Shown: positions 23,278 through 31,925 of the stretch, one piece after another
Layout of the letters: each line of letters starts with the position of its first letter
How positions within the stretch are numbered: the stretch's first letter is position 1
Source: Acidimicrobiaceae bacterium
GTDB taxonomy: Bacteria > Actinomycetota > Acidimicrobiia > Acidimicrobiales > RAAP-2
Length of the DNA stretch: 51,497 bases
Direction of reading: 5' to 3'
NCBI GenBank assembly: GCA_003132205.1
Contig: PKWY01000048.1
Location: 4,554-56,050 of the forward strand
Position numbers and translations under genes: made by a program
Notes under the pieces: generated by a model
The model's database searches: none
Seen by the model: the letters and a program-made list of their open reading frames with translations, nothing else
Told to the model about the DNA's origin: nothing

Positions 23278-24362
23278 GCCAGCCCCAACTCCGCGATGCG
23301 TCGCTCGCTGTCAACCGTGATCAACTGGAAGACCTTGATATCGCCTCGCTTCAAGACGTCACGGGCCCTGGCGGGCGCGGGATCACCGAGCGAAGTCGTC
23401 GGGGCGTAACACTCGACGTGCTTGCCACCCTTCAGCTTCACGGTGATGATCGCGCCGTGCGAGGTGAAGGCCGCCACCTCACCCTCGACCTTCGCGCCGA
23501 TCTTGAACGAGTTCTTGAATGAGTTGAACTCCGCCTCTGGATTCACGGGCTGGCGCCCGCGGCGAAGCGCCGGAGCTGGAGCCTCCTGGACAAGTACTTT
23601 CTCGACCAGTGGAGCAGGCGCTTTCGCGGCCTTCTTTACGGATGGAGCCGCGGCCTTCACGGGTGCGGCCTTCTTCACGGGTGCGGCCTTCTTCACCGCG
23701 GCGGACCTCTTCGAGGCCTTCTTCGCCGGCGCTTCGATCGGCTTGGTCGCGATCTCGACCGGCTTGGCGATCTTCTTCGCAGCCTTCACCGGCGGTTTCG
23801 TGGCCTTCGCCGCAGCCTTCTTCATGGGTGCGGACTTCTTCACCGGCGTCAGCGTGGTGCCAATGGTCGGCTTCGCGCCATCAGAGAGAGTGACCGTCAG
23901 CTTCTTCACCGGCCGCGACGTCTTGATGCCCCTCACGGGATTGCGCGGCGTGAATACCCAGCCCACGCCCTTCACCGGCTTGCCGCCCACGAGCCGATCG
24001 GCATCGAAGAGCCACGGATACTCGTCGTGGAACTCTTGGAACGAGTCGTTGCTCAGCACCACTGCGTTGATGCGCTGGGCGATCTTCAAGATGAAGGCGT
24101 CGCCTCGACCAATTGCCCCGGCCGGAGGCGTCACGATCTCACCCGCGAGCTCGGCCTCCTTGAAGCGGGCCCGCTCCGCGGGAGCGACCCGGTGCTCGAA
24201 ACTGGCGTCAACGACCACTATCACCTCGGACGTCGGATTCTCCTCGAGGAACGAACGCACCGCCTCGTCGAGTTGGACGAGGCTCGGAATCGTCCTTCCT
24301 TCGGTAGCAAGGTTCGAGCCATCTACGACAACGCGATGCCGGGCGGACTTGGCGGCGCTCAT
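23274..24362 (-). CDS. Regnase-like NYN/PIN ribonuclease fused to Lys/Ala linker and S1-like RNA-binding domain
   Basis: A 362-residue protein in three parts. Residues 8-150 are a NYN domain of the Zc3h12a (regnase) type: VVVDGSNLA with Asp14 and Asn17, VIVVVDASFEHR with Asp52, GRGDAFILKIAQ with Asp88 and VVLSNDSFQEF with Asp106, so the acidic Mg2+ site for RNA cleavage appears complete. WVFTPRNP closes the domain as in regnases. Residues about 155-275 are a Lys/Ala/Pro-rich linker (APVKKAAPVKAAA and similar), like histone H1 tails. Residues about 285-362 form an S1-like beta domain (KIGAKVEGEVAAFTSHGAIITVKLKGGK in family terms). Predicted role: sequence- or structure-selective RNase. It lies between kgd and fabZ, with 4-bp overlaps on both sides. 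Domain calls confident; target RNA unknown. Confidence 0.85.
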   Translation of the reverse strand: MSAAKSARHRVVVDGSNLATEGRTIPSLVQLDEAVRSFLEENPTSEVIVVVDASFEHRVAPAERARFKEAELAGEIVTPPAGAIGRGDAFILKIAQRINAVVLSNDSFQEFHDEYPWLFDADRLVGGKPVKGVGWVFTPRNPVRGIKTSRPVKKLTVTLSDGAKPTIGTTLTPVKKSAPMKKAAAKATKPPVKAAKKIAKPVEIATKPIEAPAKKASKRSAAVKKAAPVKKAAPVKAAAPSVKKAAKAPAPLVEKVLVQEAPAPALRRGRQPVNPEAEFNSFKNSFKIGAKVEGEVAAFTSHGAIITVKLKGGKHVECYAPTTSLGDPAPARARDVLKRGDIKVFQLITVDSERRIAELGLA

Positions 24363-27300
24363 CTTACGGCTCGCTGCAAGAGGTCGGCCTGTTCAGCCGC
24401 GTGCACGAGGCCGCTTCCGGTCGCGGGACTCGCCGACTCGGCCCTCGCGACGTGGGCAACTTTCGTGTCACGCAACTGCGAGTGCATCTGGAGGTGGACG
24501 AACGGCCACGCGCCCATGTTCTCGGGCTCCTCTTGCAGCCACACGACCTCTTCGAGCTTCGGATACGAGCTGAGGACCTTCTCGATCCTTTCGACGGGCC
24601 AAGGATAGAGCTGCTCGACGCGAACCACCGCCACGTTCGACGCCCCGATCTCGTTGCGGCGAGCAATAGCCTCGTGAGCGATCTTGCCGGTCGCGAGCAC
24701 CACGCGTGACACCGAGGACACGTCCGCCGCCTCGTCGTCAAGGACCGTCTGGAACGAACCGTGCTCGAACTGCGCGAGCGGCGATCGGGTCTGCACGGCT
24801 CGAAGCATCGACTTCGGGGTGAAGACGATCAACGGCGTGATGTTCTCTCGCAGCACCTGGCTTCGCAAGAGATGAAAGTACTGTGACGACGACGTCGGCT
24901 GGGCGACCCGGATGTTATTGCGCGCGCACAGTGACAGGAAGCGCTCGATCCGTCCACTCGAATGCTCGGGCCCTTGACCTTCGTATCCGTGCGGCAGCAG
25001 CATCACAAGACTCGCGTGCTGACCCCACTTATCCTCGGCGGCGACGAGGAAGTTGTCGATGATGATCTCGGCGCCGTTCATGAAGTCGCCGAACTGGGCT
25101 TCCCACGCGACGAGCGTGTTCAATGCCTCGACCGAATAGCCGTACTCGAAGCCCAGAGCCGCGTACTCGCTCAGGTACGAGTCACGAACCGTGAAGAAGG
25201 CATCGGAGCCAAGGTTCGCGAGCGGCACGTACTGGTCCCCGTTCTCGTAGTCGATCAACGCCGCGTGGCGGTGCGAGAACGTGCCGCGGCGCGAGTCCTG
25301 GCCCATGAGCCGGACACTCGAGCCGCCCTTCACCAGCGAACCGAAGGCCAGCGCCTCGCCCAGTGCCCAGTCGACTTCTCCGGCGTCGAGCATGGCTCGG
25401 CGCTGGGCGAACTGGCGCTCGAGCTTCGGATGGATCGTGAAGCCCTCGGGGGCCGACGTGGTCGCGGCGGCGATCTCCAGCAACGTCGCTCGCGCGACGC
25501 CGGTCTCGGGCGCCACCAGATCAGCGGGGATCTCGGCAACAGGAACGCCTTCGAGCGTCGGCACCGGAACGGTGCGAACTTCGTCGAGCACGCTCTGCAG
25601 GCGGGCGTTGAACTGGTCGAGCGCCGACTCGGCTTGCTCGATCGAGAGGTCGGCGCGGCGAACCAGGGTCTCGGTGTAGATCTTTCGCACCGAACGCATC
25701 TGATCGATGATCTTGTACATCTGGGGCTGGGTGTAGCTCGGGTCGTCGCCCTCGTTGTGGCCGTGCCGTCGGTAGCAGACGATGTCGAGCACGACATCGC
25801 GGTGGAACGTCTCGCGGTAGTCGTAGGCGAGGCGGGTGGCCCGCGCGCACGCCTCGGGATCGTCGCCGTTCACGTGGAAGATCGGCGCCTGAATCATCTT
25901 GGCGACGTCGGTTGGATAGACGCTGCTTCTCGCCGACTCGGGCGCGGTGGTGAAGCCCACCTGGTTGTTGATCACGATGTGTATCGCGCCGCCCACGCGG
26001 TACCCGGAGAGCTGGGAGAGGTTGAGCGTCTCGGCGACGACGCCCTGGCCCGCGAAGGCCGCGTCGCCGTGGATCAGAATCGGCAGGTACGGGAAGTGGT
26101 CGGCCATTTCCAGCCACTGGGTGCCGTCGCTCGGTCGAATCACGAGGTCCTGCTTGGCTCGCACGATGCCCTCCACGACCGGGCTCACCGCTTCGAGATG
26201 CGAGGGGTTCGACGCCATGGAGACCTCAATGGTCGCTCCACGCGGGTTCTTGAAGACTCCGCGGGCACCCTTGTGGTACTTGACATCGCCGCTGCCCTGG
26301 ACGCTCTCGGGATCGAGGTTTCCTTCGAACTCCGAAAAGATGTCGCTGTAGGACTTGCCCACGATGTTCGCAAGCACGTTCAAGCGTCCGCGGTGGGCCA
26401 TGCCGATGACCACTTCCTTGACACCTTGGTCGGCGGCTACGTCAAGAATCGTCTGCAGCGCCACAATGGTGGACTCGCCGCCCTCGAGGCCGAAGCGCTT
26501 CTGGCCCACGTAGCGCGAGTGCAGGAACCGTTCGAACACTTCGGCTTCATTGAGCGCTTCGAGGACGCGGTGCTGCTGCTCGACCGTCATTGACTGCTTG
26601 ACACCTTCGACCCGCTCCTGGATCCAGCGCTTCTGCGCCGGGTCCATGATGTGGCCGTACTCGATGCCGATCGTGCGACAGTAGGCGTCTCTCAGGATGC
26701 TGAGGACCTCTTCGAGGGTTGCTTCGCGCTTTCCCGCGAGGCCGTTGACGACGAAGGTGCGCTGAAGGTCCCAGATCGTGAGGCCGTACGTCGCGAGGTC
26801 GAGCTCCGAGTGCAGCGGCGGCGGCTCGCTGCTGAGCGGGTCAAGGTGGGCGTTCAGGTGACCACGCACGCGGTACATGTTGATGAGTTCTTGAACACGG
26901 ATCTGCTTCAAGATCCGCTCGGTGTCGCCCTCGCCCCCCACGGGATTCTTGTCTTTCGCCCACCGCGAGGGCTCGTAGGGAACTCCGAGGGATACGAAGA
27001 TCTCGTCGTAGAAGTCGTGGTCACCGGTGAGGCACTCGGCGACGTACTTCAAGAAGAGACCCGACTCGGCCCCTTGGATGATGCGGTGGTCGTACGTAGA
27101 GGTGAGCGTCATGATCTTTCCGACGCCCAGCTCCGCCAAGGCGCGCGGATCCGCCGCCTCGAAGCCGGCGGGCCAGGCGAGGGCGCCCACGCCGAAGATT
27201 GCACCCTGGCCGGGCATGAGGCGCGGCACCGATTGGACCGTTCCGAGCGTGCCGGGGTTGGTGAGCGACACGGTCGCGCCGACGAAGTCATCGGCGCCGA

Positions 27301-27961
27301 ACGTCGCGTTGTGAACCTTTCGAACGAGATTCTCGTACGCCAGAAGGAACTCACGGAAGTCCATGGTGTCGGCATCACGAATCACCGGCACCAGGAGGTT
27401 GCGGGTTCCGTCGGGGCGCTGCACGTCGACGGCGAGACCGAGCCCCACGTGTTCATGCCGGCGCACTCCGGGAGTGCCCTTCGCGTCCACGGCGTCGACG
27501 AACGAGGCGTTCATTGACGGAATCTCGGCGAGCCCCTTCACGATCGCGAAGGCAATGAAGTGGGTGAACGAAACCTTGGCCCCGCTGGAGCGTGACAACG
27601 ATTCATTAAGCGCGATCCGATTGATCTCGAGCAAACGGGCCGATACGGTGCGAACACTCGTCGCCGTTGGCACCGCCAGGCTGGCGTTCATGTTGGTGAC
27701 GATCCGTGCCGCCGCGCCGCGAAGAGGCGTCGCCTCCTCGTCGATGGTCGTTGCAGGCTTTACGGGAGCGGCGTGCGTCGTTGCGCTCGTGACCGTCGGA
27801 ACGGTCGATCGCTGGTAGTCGGCGAAGAACTCCTTCCAACTGGTCGACACCGATTCCGGGTCGGCGAGGAAGCGGTCGTACATGTCATCGACGAGCCACG
27901 CATTGGGTCCGAAAGACCCTTTGTTCGTGCGAGATGACGAGGAGTCGGGGGGCGTAGTCAC
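24359..27961 (-). CDS. kgd: Multifunctional 2-oxoglutarate decarboxylase/dehydrogenase E1-E2 protein
   Basis: A 1200-residue protein of the mycobacterial KGD type (about 1230 residues). The N-terminal segment NAWLVDDMYDRFLADP is the E1o leader. Residues about 95-330 form an E2-like acyltransferase domain without lipoyl domain, with VPVIRDADTMDF, SLTNPGTLGT and the catalytic TYDHRIIQGAE. The ThDP-dependent E1 part follows: GMAHRGRLNVLANIVGKSY, HGDAAFAGQGVVAETLN, RRHGHNEGDDPSYTQP, and the C-terminal transketolase-like domain ending LQEEPENMGAWPFV. It converts 2-oxoglutarate to succinyl-CoA with a lipoyl-bearing E2 and lipoamide dehydrogenase encoded elsewhere, or to succinic semialdehyde. First gene of a four-gene operon; only 72 bp separate it from the divergent hydrolase. 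Confidence 0.96.
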   Translation of the reverse strand: MTTPPDSSSSRTNKGSFGPNAWLVDDMYDRFLADPESVSTSWKEFFADYQRSTVPTVTSATTHAAPVKPATTIDEEATPLRGAAARIVTNMNASLAVPTATSVRTVSARLLEINRIALNESLSRSSGAKVSFTHFIAFAIVKGLAEIPSMNASFVDAVDAKGTPGVRRHEHVGLGLAVDVQRPDGTRNLLVPVIRDADTMDFREFLLAYENLVRKVHNATFGADDFVGATVSLTNPGTLGTVQSVPRLMPGQGAIFGVGALAWPAGFEAADPRALAELGVGKIMTLTSTYDHRIIQGAESGLFLKYVAECLTGDHDFYDEIFVSLGVPYEPSRWAKDKNPVGGEGDTERILKQIRVQELINMYRVRGHLNAHLDPLSSEPPPLHSELDLATYGLTIWDLQRTFVVNGLAGKREATLEEVLSILRDAYCRTIGIEYGHIMDPAQKRWIQERVEGVKQSMTVEQQHRVLEALNEAEVFERFLHSRYVGQKRFGLEGGESTIVALQTILDVAADQGVKEVVIGMAHRGRLNVLANIVGKSYSDIFSEFEGNLDPESVQGSGDVKYHKGARGVFKNPRGATIEVSMASNPSHLEAVSPVVEGIVRAKQDLVIRPSDGTQWLEMADHFPYLPILIHGDAAFAGQGVVAETLNLSQLSGYRVGGAIHIVINNQVGFTTAPESARSSVYPTDVAKMIQAPIFHVNGDDPEACARATRLAYDYRETFHRDVVLDIVCYRRHGHNEGDDPSYTQPQMYKIIDQMRSVRKIYTETLVRRADLSIEQAESALDQFNARLQSVLDEVRTVPVPTLEGVPVAEIPADLVAPETGVARATLLEIAAATTSAPEGFTIHPKLERQFAQRRAMLDAGEVDWALGEALAFGSLVKGGSSVRLMGQDSRRGTFSHRHAALIDYENGDQYVPLANLGSDAFFTVRDSYLSEYAALGFEYGYSVEALNTLVAWEAQFGDFMNGAEIIIDNFLVAAEDKWGQHASLVMLLPHGYEGQGPEHSSGRIERFLSLCARNNIRVAQPTSSSQYFHLLRSQVLRENITPLIVFTPKSMLRAVQTRSPLAQFEHGSFQTVLDDEAADVSSVSRVVLATGKIAHEAIARRNEIGASNVAVVRVEQLYPWPVERIEKVLSSYPKLEEVVWLQEEPENMGAWPFVHLQMHSQLRDTKVAHVARAESASPATGSGLVHAAEQADLLQRAVR

Positions 27962-28033
27962 CCCTCCAGCCTAGGGGCGATAACCATGAAGTTGTATGGA
28001 AGGGCGTTCAGCAATTAGCGGTAAGTTTCCGGT

Positions 28034-28846
28034 ATGAGTTCTGGCCCGACCGTCCCGACAGGCCTCCACTTCGTCGCAGATTCGCCGGTCCCAGGGCTCG
28101 CCGTCGCCGAACGCCGCGTGCACAATCCCCTCGCGACCGTGATCTGCATCCACGGAGGGCTTGATCGAGGCGGATCATTTGCTCGCCTTGCCCGCAGGGC
28201 CAAGGCCTTCGACGTCATCGCCTACGACCGGCGCGGCTATCAGGGCTCGCGAAGCCTGCAACCGCTCTCCCTCGAGCACCACGTGCAAGACCTCCTCGCC
28301 CTTGCCCGTCGCGAGTCGCAACGCGGTCCCGTTATCTACTTCGGCCACAGTTTCGGAGGTGTCGTTTCCTTCGGCGCCGCAATCGAAGATCCATCGCCGG
28401 TGCAGCTCGTCATCAACTACGAGAGCCCCCTGCCGTGGATTCTGCCTCGCCAGAATTCAAGACCTCAACTCGGCGACGACCCGGAGTTCGAGGCAGAGTC
28501 CTTCTTCCGTCGAATGGTCTCCAACAGCGCTTGGGAGCGTCTCAGCGAGCGGGAACGCCAGTCGCGGCGTATGGACGGACCCGCGTTGTTCAGCGACCTC
28601 GCGTTGCTGCGAACTGGCACCATGCCCTTTAATCTCGCCGATTTGAAGACTCCGACGTTATACGCGCACGGCGACTGGGTAGTTGCGGACTACTACCGTC
28701 GGCTGAGCGCGCTGCTACCGGCGATCAACCCTCTAATAGCAATCCGCGAGATCCACAACGCCCGCCACGGTGCCCATCTCTCCAATCCCGATCAGCTCGC
28801 AACACTTATCCTTGAGACCTGGGAGCAACTATGCAAGTCGGAGTAA
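28034..28846 (+). CDS. Alpha/beta hydrolase
   Basis: A 270-residue alpha/beta-fold hydrolase. The segment TVICIHGGLDRGGSF forms the oxyanion hole, YFGHSFGGVVSFG holds the serine nucleophile, YAHGDWVVADYY lies in the acid region and IHNARHGAHLSNP holds the histidine. No signal peptide. It resembles the general hydrolase/acyltransferase family, with no substrate clue. The 3' end overlaps the TIGR01777-type epimerase by 16 bp, so they form a two-gene unit divergent from kgd. Confidence 0.85.
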   Translation: MSSGPTVPTGLHFVADSPVPGLAVAERRVHNPLATVICIHGGLDRGGSFARLARRAKAFDVIAYDRRGYQGSRSLQPLSLEHHVQDLLALARRESQRGPVIYFGHSFGGVVSFGAAIEDPSPVQLVINYESPLPWILPRQNSRPQLGDDPEFEAESFFRRMVSNSAWERLSERERQSRRMDGPALFSDLALLRTGTMPFNLADLKTPTLYAHGDWVVADYYRRLSALLPAINPLIAIREIHNARHGAHLSNPDQLATLILETWEQLCKSE

Positions 28847-29736
28847 CCGGTTCCTCGGGGTTCATCGGTACCGCCCTTGTCGAGGCTTTGCGTGAACGTG
28901 GCGACGACGTGGTGCGCTTCGTGCGCACGACCCAACCATCGGGCACGAGGGATACGGTTCGCTGGGATCCCTCTCGTCAGCTCATCGACGAAGCTGACCT
29001 GCGCCGAGTGGGCGGCTTCGACGCCGTCGTCCACCTCGCGGGCGCGGGAATCGCGGACAAGCGCTGGACCGAGGCGCGTAAGCGGGAGATTCTCCTCTCG
29101 CGCACCAGCTCGACCTCGCTGGTCGTACACGCTCTCCAGTCAACGGGCACCGCTGTTCTCGCCAGCGGGTCGGCGATTGGCTACTACGGCTCACGTGGCG
29201 ACGAGGTGCTCGATGAAGCCTCTGGCCAAGGCAATGACTTCCTCGCCGAAGTCTGCCGAGCGTGGGAAGACGCCGCTCTCGGGCTCGCCGCGCACGGTTC
29301 GACTGTTGCCCTGCTGCGCACCGGCATCGTGATGAGCCGCCACGGGGGCGCCTTGAAGAAGCAGCTGCCGCTCTTTCGCCTGGGTTTGGGCGGAGCACTC
29401 TCCACCGGACAACAGTGGCTGAGCCCGATTTCGTTGCGCGATGAGATACGAGCCATTCTTTGGATCATCGATCAACGTATCGCCGGTCCGGTGAATCTGG
29501 TTTCTCCCGAACCTCTGAAGAACCGTGACTTCACAAGAGTTCTTGCCCACGAATTACATCGCCCGGCGCTGGCTCGGGTGCCCGCGTTCGCCCTCAAGAT
29601 TGCCCTCGGGAGCGATCTGGTCACGGGGGCGGTGCTCGTGAGTCAGCGAGTTCTTCCAAGAATCCTTGGAGAAACCGGCTTTTCATTCGAAGAGCCGACT
29701 GCAGAATCGATAATCTCCTCAGCGCTCGGGGCCTGA
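28831..29736 (+). CDS. TIGR01777-family NAD-dependent epimerase/dehydratase-like protein
   Basis: A 301-residue extended short-chain dehydrogenase-like protein of the YfcH/TIGR01777 family. It has the dinucleotide motif VTGSSGFIGTAL, VVHLAGAGIADKRWTEARKREI, ASGSAIGYYGSRGDEVLDE with the family-typical YYG, RTGIVMSRHGGAL, and the C-terminal DUF1731-like end LGETGFSFEEPTAESIIS. Homologues are annotated as cell-division-inhibitor-like (SulA-related) epimerases, but the reaction is not known. Start ATG lies within the hydrolase gene. Confidence 0.9.
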   Translation: MQVGVTGSSGFIGTALVEALRERGDDVVRFVRTTQPSGTRDTVRWDPSRQLIDEADLRRVGGFDAVVHLAGAGIADKRWTEARKREILLSRTSSTSLVVHALQSTGTAVLASGSAIGYYGSRGDEVLDEASGQGNDFLAEVCRAWEDAALGLAAHGSTVALLRTGIVMSRHGGALKKQLPLFRLGLGGALSTGQQWLSPISLRDEIRAILWIIDQRIAGPVNLVSPEPLKNRDFTRVLAHELHRPALARVPAFALKIALGSDLVTGAVLVSQRVLPRILGETGFSFEEPTAESIISSALGA

Positions 29737-29819
29737 GGCATCCAGAATTCGGGGCCGGCTGAAATTGATTCAAGGATTCTTATATTAATTTTCCCTTTTC
29801 TTAATTTCACGCTTACAAC

Positions 29820-29848
29820 TTGTATCCCCTGATTACCCCCGATACAGT
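29820..29848 (+). promoter_or_regulatory. Candidate sigma-70-type promoter for the peptide-binding protein
   Basis: TTGTAT (29820-29825) and TACAGT (29843-29848) are separated by exactly 17 bp, each matching consensus at four of six positions, in an AT-rich intergenic stretch about 70 bp before the start codon. This is a visual prediction only. Confidence 0.4.
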
Positions 29849-29919
29849 GGCCGGTAATCCATCTTTTGGATGGGCAAATTGAAGGTGACCACTTTGTGGT
29901 TCAGGGAGGCAGTATCAAT

Positions 29920-31767
29920 ATGCAATTAAAGAACAAGCTGAGGCTTGCGGTGACGATCGGCGCGGTAGCCGGTTCGTTGTCGCTAGGTCTCATAGTTCCG
30001 AGCGTGAGTGGTGCGAGTTCGGCAAGTACTGCGTCGAACACGGTTACCTTTGCCGAAGGTCCGGGCGCAAGTCCAAACTATATATTCCCTTACATGTCTT
30101 GTGCCACCTTTTCAGTGAGCACAATCAACGCGTTCATCCTCGAAATGTATCGACCGGTCTACTGGTTCGGACTTGGCTCTTCGGCGGCCGTCGTACCCAA
30201 GTTGTCCACCGCTGACATGCCGGTAATGAGCAACGGCAACAAGACCGTCACCATCAAGATGAAGGGCTGGAAGTTCGCCGACGGTCAGACCGTCAACGCC
30301 GAATCACTCATGTTCAACTTGAACATGTACAAGGCCGACCCGACCGCCTACTGTGGCTACAACGCCGGGTACGGTATCCCGGACCAGGTGGCGTCGGCGA
30401 GCGGTTCAGGCAACACCGTGACCATCAAGTTCAAGGTGGGCGTGAACCCGAACTGGATTCTCTACAACTACCTCTCCGAGTTGACCCCAATGCCCAACAC
30501 ATGGGACATCACGGCTCCCGGTAAGCCCTCGACCTGCGCGTCGGGTGTGTACGGTGCCGCTTCGACGAAGACAGCCTGCAACGCCGTGTTGAAGTACCTT
30601 TCGGCACAAGCGGGCAAGACCTCTACCTACACCGACGCCTTGTGGCAGTCCGGTGTCGATGGTCCTTGGAAGTTGTCGGCATTCGACAACCTCGGCAACG
30701 TGACGTTCGTACCGAACCCGTCCTACTCCGGCCCCCAGAAGGCCCAGGTCAAGTACGTGAAGGAACTGGCCTACGCGTCAGCCACGGCTGAGCAGAACGC
30801 GCTTCGAGCAGGAACGATCGACCTGGGTTACGTCGACAACTCGGTGCTGACGAGCCAGGGAACGGCCACGAAGCCGGGCGCGAACTGGTCAGCGGTCGCG
30901 AGTAACTACAACCTTGAGGTTGGTGCGCCGTGGTCGGTCGACTACGCCGCCTACAACTTCAACAAGAAGAGCCCGGAGGCCGTCTTCCTTAATCAGCTCT
31001 ACATCCGCCAGGCAGTCCAGATGACGGTGGACCAGAAGACGATGATCAAGAAGATCTTCAAGGGCTACGGCTACGTCCAGATCAACCCACTGCCACCGGT
31101 GACGCCTTCGTCAATCTCGGGTGGAGCATCGACGACGAATCCGTATCCGTACAACCCGACCAAGGCCGCAGCGCTTCTGAAGAGCCATGGCTGGGTCGTG
31201 ACCGGCGGGAACGCCGTGTGTGAGAAGGTCGGGACAGGTTCAGCCAGCTGTGGCGCCGGGATCACCAAGGGTGAGAAGTTGACGTTGTCGCTGGAGTACG
31301 GAAGTGGCAGCCCCGCCTTGACCCTGCAGGTCAACACCGAGGTCTCCGAGTGGAAGACCCTCGGCATCACCACCAAGATCCTCACGGTGCCCTTCAACAG
31401 CGTCGTCAGTGACTGTGTTGGCAACTCAGCGAACTGGAGCATCTGTCTGTGGGGTGCGGGCTGGATCTACGCACCTGACTACTACCCATCAGGCGAGTCA
31501 CTGTACGTGCCGGGTGCCAGTTTCAACATCGGTGCATTCAGCGATCCTGCGTTGACCACAGCCGTCAAGGCCTCGACCTTTGGGACCGCATCGCTGAAGA
31601 AGTTCGCGAACATCGCGGCGAAGGACCTTCCGGACCTCTACCAGCCGAACACCACGAATAACTACACGGGCAGCGGCATCGGTGAAGTCATCAAGACGTT
31701 GAAGAGCAAGATCGGCTTCGTTCCGAACTCGCTCGAGAACTTCATGCCGGAGTACTACTCGTACTAA
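29920..31767 (+). CDS. ABC transporter substrate-binding protein, family 5 (oligopeptide/dipeptide type)
   Basis: A 615-residue exported receptor; ATG 29920 is chosen because GGAGG lies upstream and the product then opens with a clean signal peptide (MQLKNKLRLAVTIGAVAGSL...VSGASS). The mature part is SBP_bac_5/DppA-OppA-like: VVPKLSTADMPVM, TVTIKMKGWKFADGQTVNAES, YVKELAYASATAEQNALRAGTIDLGYVD, and NKKSPEAVFLNQLYIRQAVQ. It has no lipobox. It starts a plus-strand transporter set whose permeases follow after a strong hairpin, while the ATPases are on the opposite strand. The hairpin suggests that the binding protein is made in excess over the permeases. Confidence 0.92.
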   Translation: MQLKNKLRLAVTIGAVAGSLSLGLIVPSVSGASSASTASNTVTFAEGPGASPNYIFPYMSCATFSVSTINAFILEMYRPVYWFGLGSSAAVVPKLSTADMPVMSNGNKTVTIKMKGWKFADGQTVNAESLMFNLNMYKADPTAYCGYNAGYGIPDQVASASGSGNTVTIKFKVGVNPNWILYNYLSELTPMPNTWDITAPGKPSTCASGVYGAASTKTACNAVLKYLSAQAGKTSTYTDALWQSGVDGPWKLSAFDNLGNVTFVPNPSYSGPQKAQVKYVKELAYASATAEQNALRAGTIDLGYVDNSVLTSQGTATKPGANWSAVASNYNLEVGAPWSVDYAAYNFNKKSPEAVFLNQLYIRQAVQMTVDQKTMIKKIFKGYGYVQINPLPPVTPSSISGGASTTNPYPYNPTKAAALLKSHGWVVTGGNAVCEKVGTGSASCGAGITKGEKLTLSLEYGSGSPALTLQVNTEVSEWKTLGITTKILTVPFNSVVSDCVGNSANWSICLWGAGWIYAPDYYPSGESLYVPGASFNIGAFSDPALTTAVKASTFGTASLKKFANIAAKDLPDLYQPNTTNNYTGSGIGEVIKTLKSKIGFVPNSLENFMPEYYSY

Positions 31768-31795
31768 CCAAGCAGTTCAACTGGAAGTTTCAGCT

Positions 31796-31838
31796 ACAGC
31801 AACAAACGGTTCCCCAGGCGGGAACCGTTTGTTGCTGT
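31796..31838 (+). terminator. Perfect 19-bp hairpin between binding protein and permease genes
   Basis: Arms 31796-31814 and 31820-31838 are perfectly complementary over 19 bp with a 5-nt loop CAGGC. It lies 28 bp after the binding-protein stop. No long T-run follows, so it may act as a partial terminator or an mRNA 3'-end stabiliser, as is common after binding-protein genes. Confidence 0.75.
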
Positions 31839-31925
31839 ATTGGGCCATGGAATCGCTTGGCTCGAGGCACAATCAACGGTTATGCGCCAACGATTTCACG
31901 GGAACCTCGCTGATAAACTGCCGCC

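Noticed and set aside
24962..26593. 543-codon open frame on the plus strand
   Set aside because: It lies entirely antisense to kgd, whose conserved domains cover the region; no family signature.
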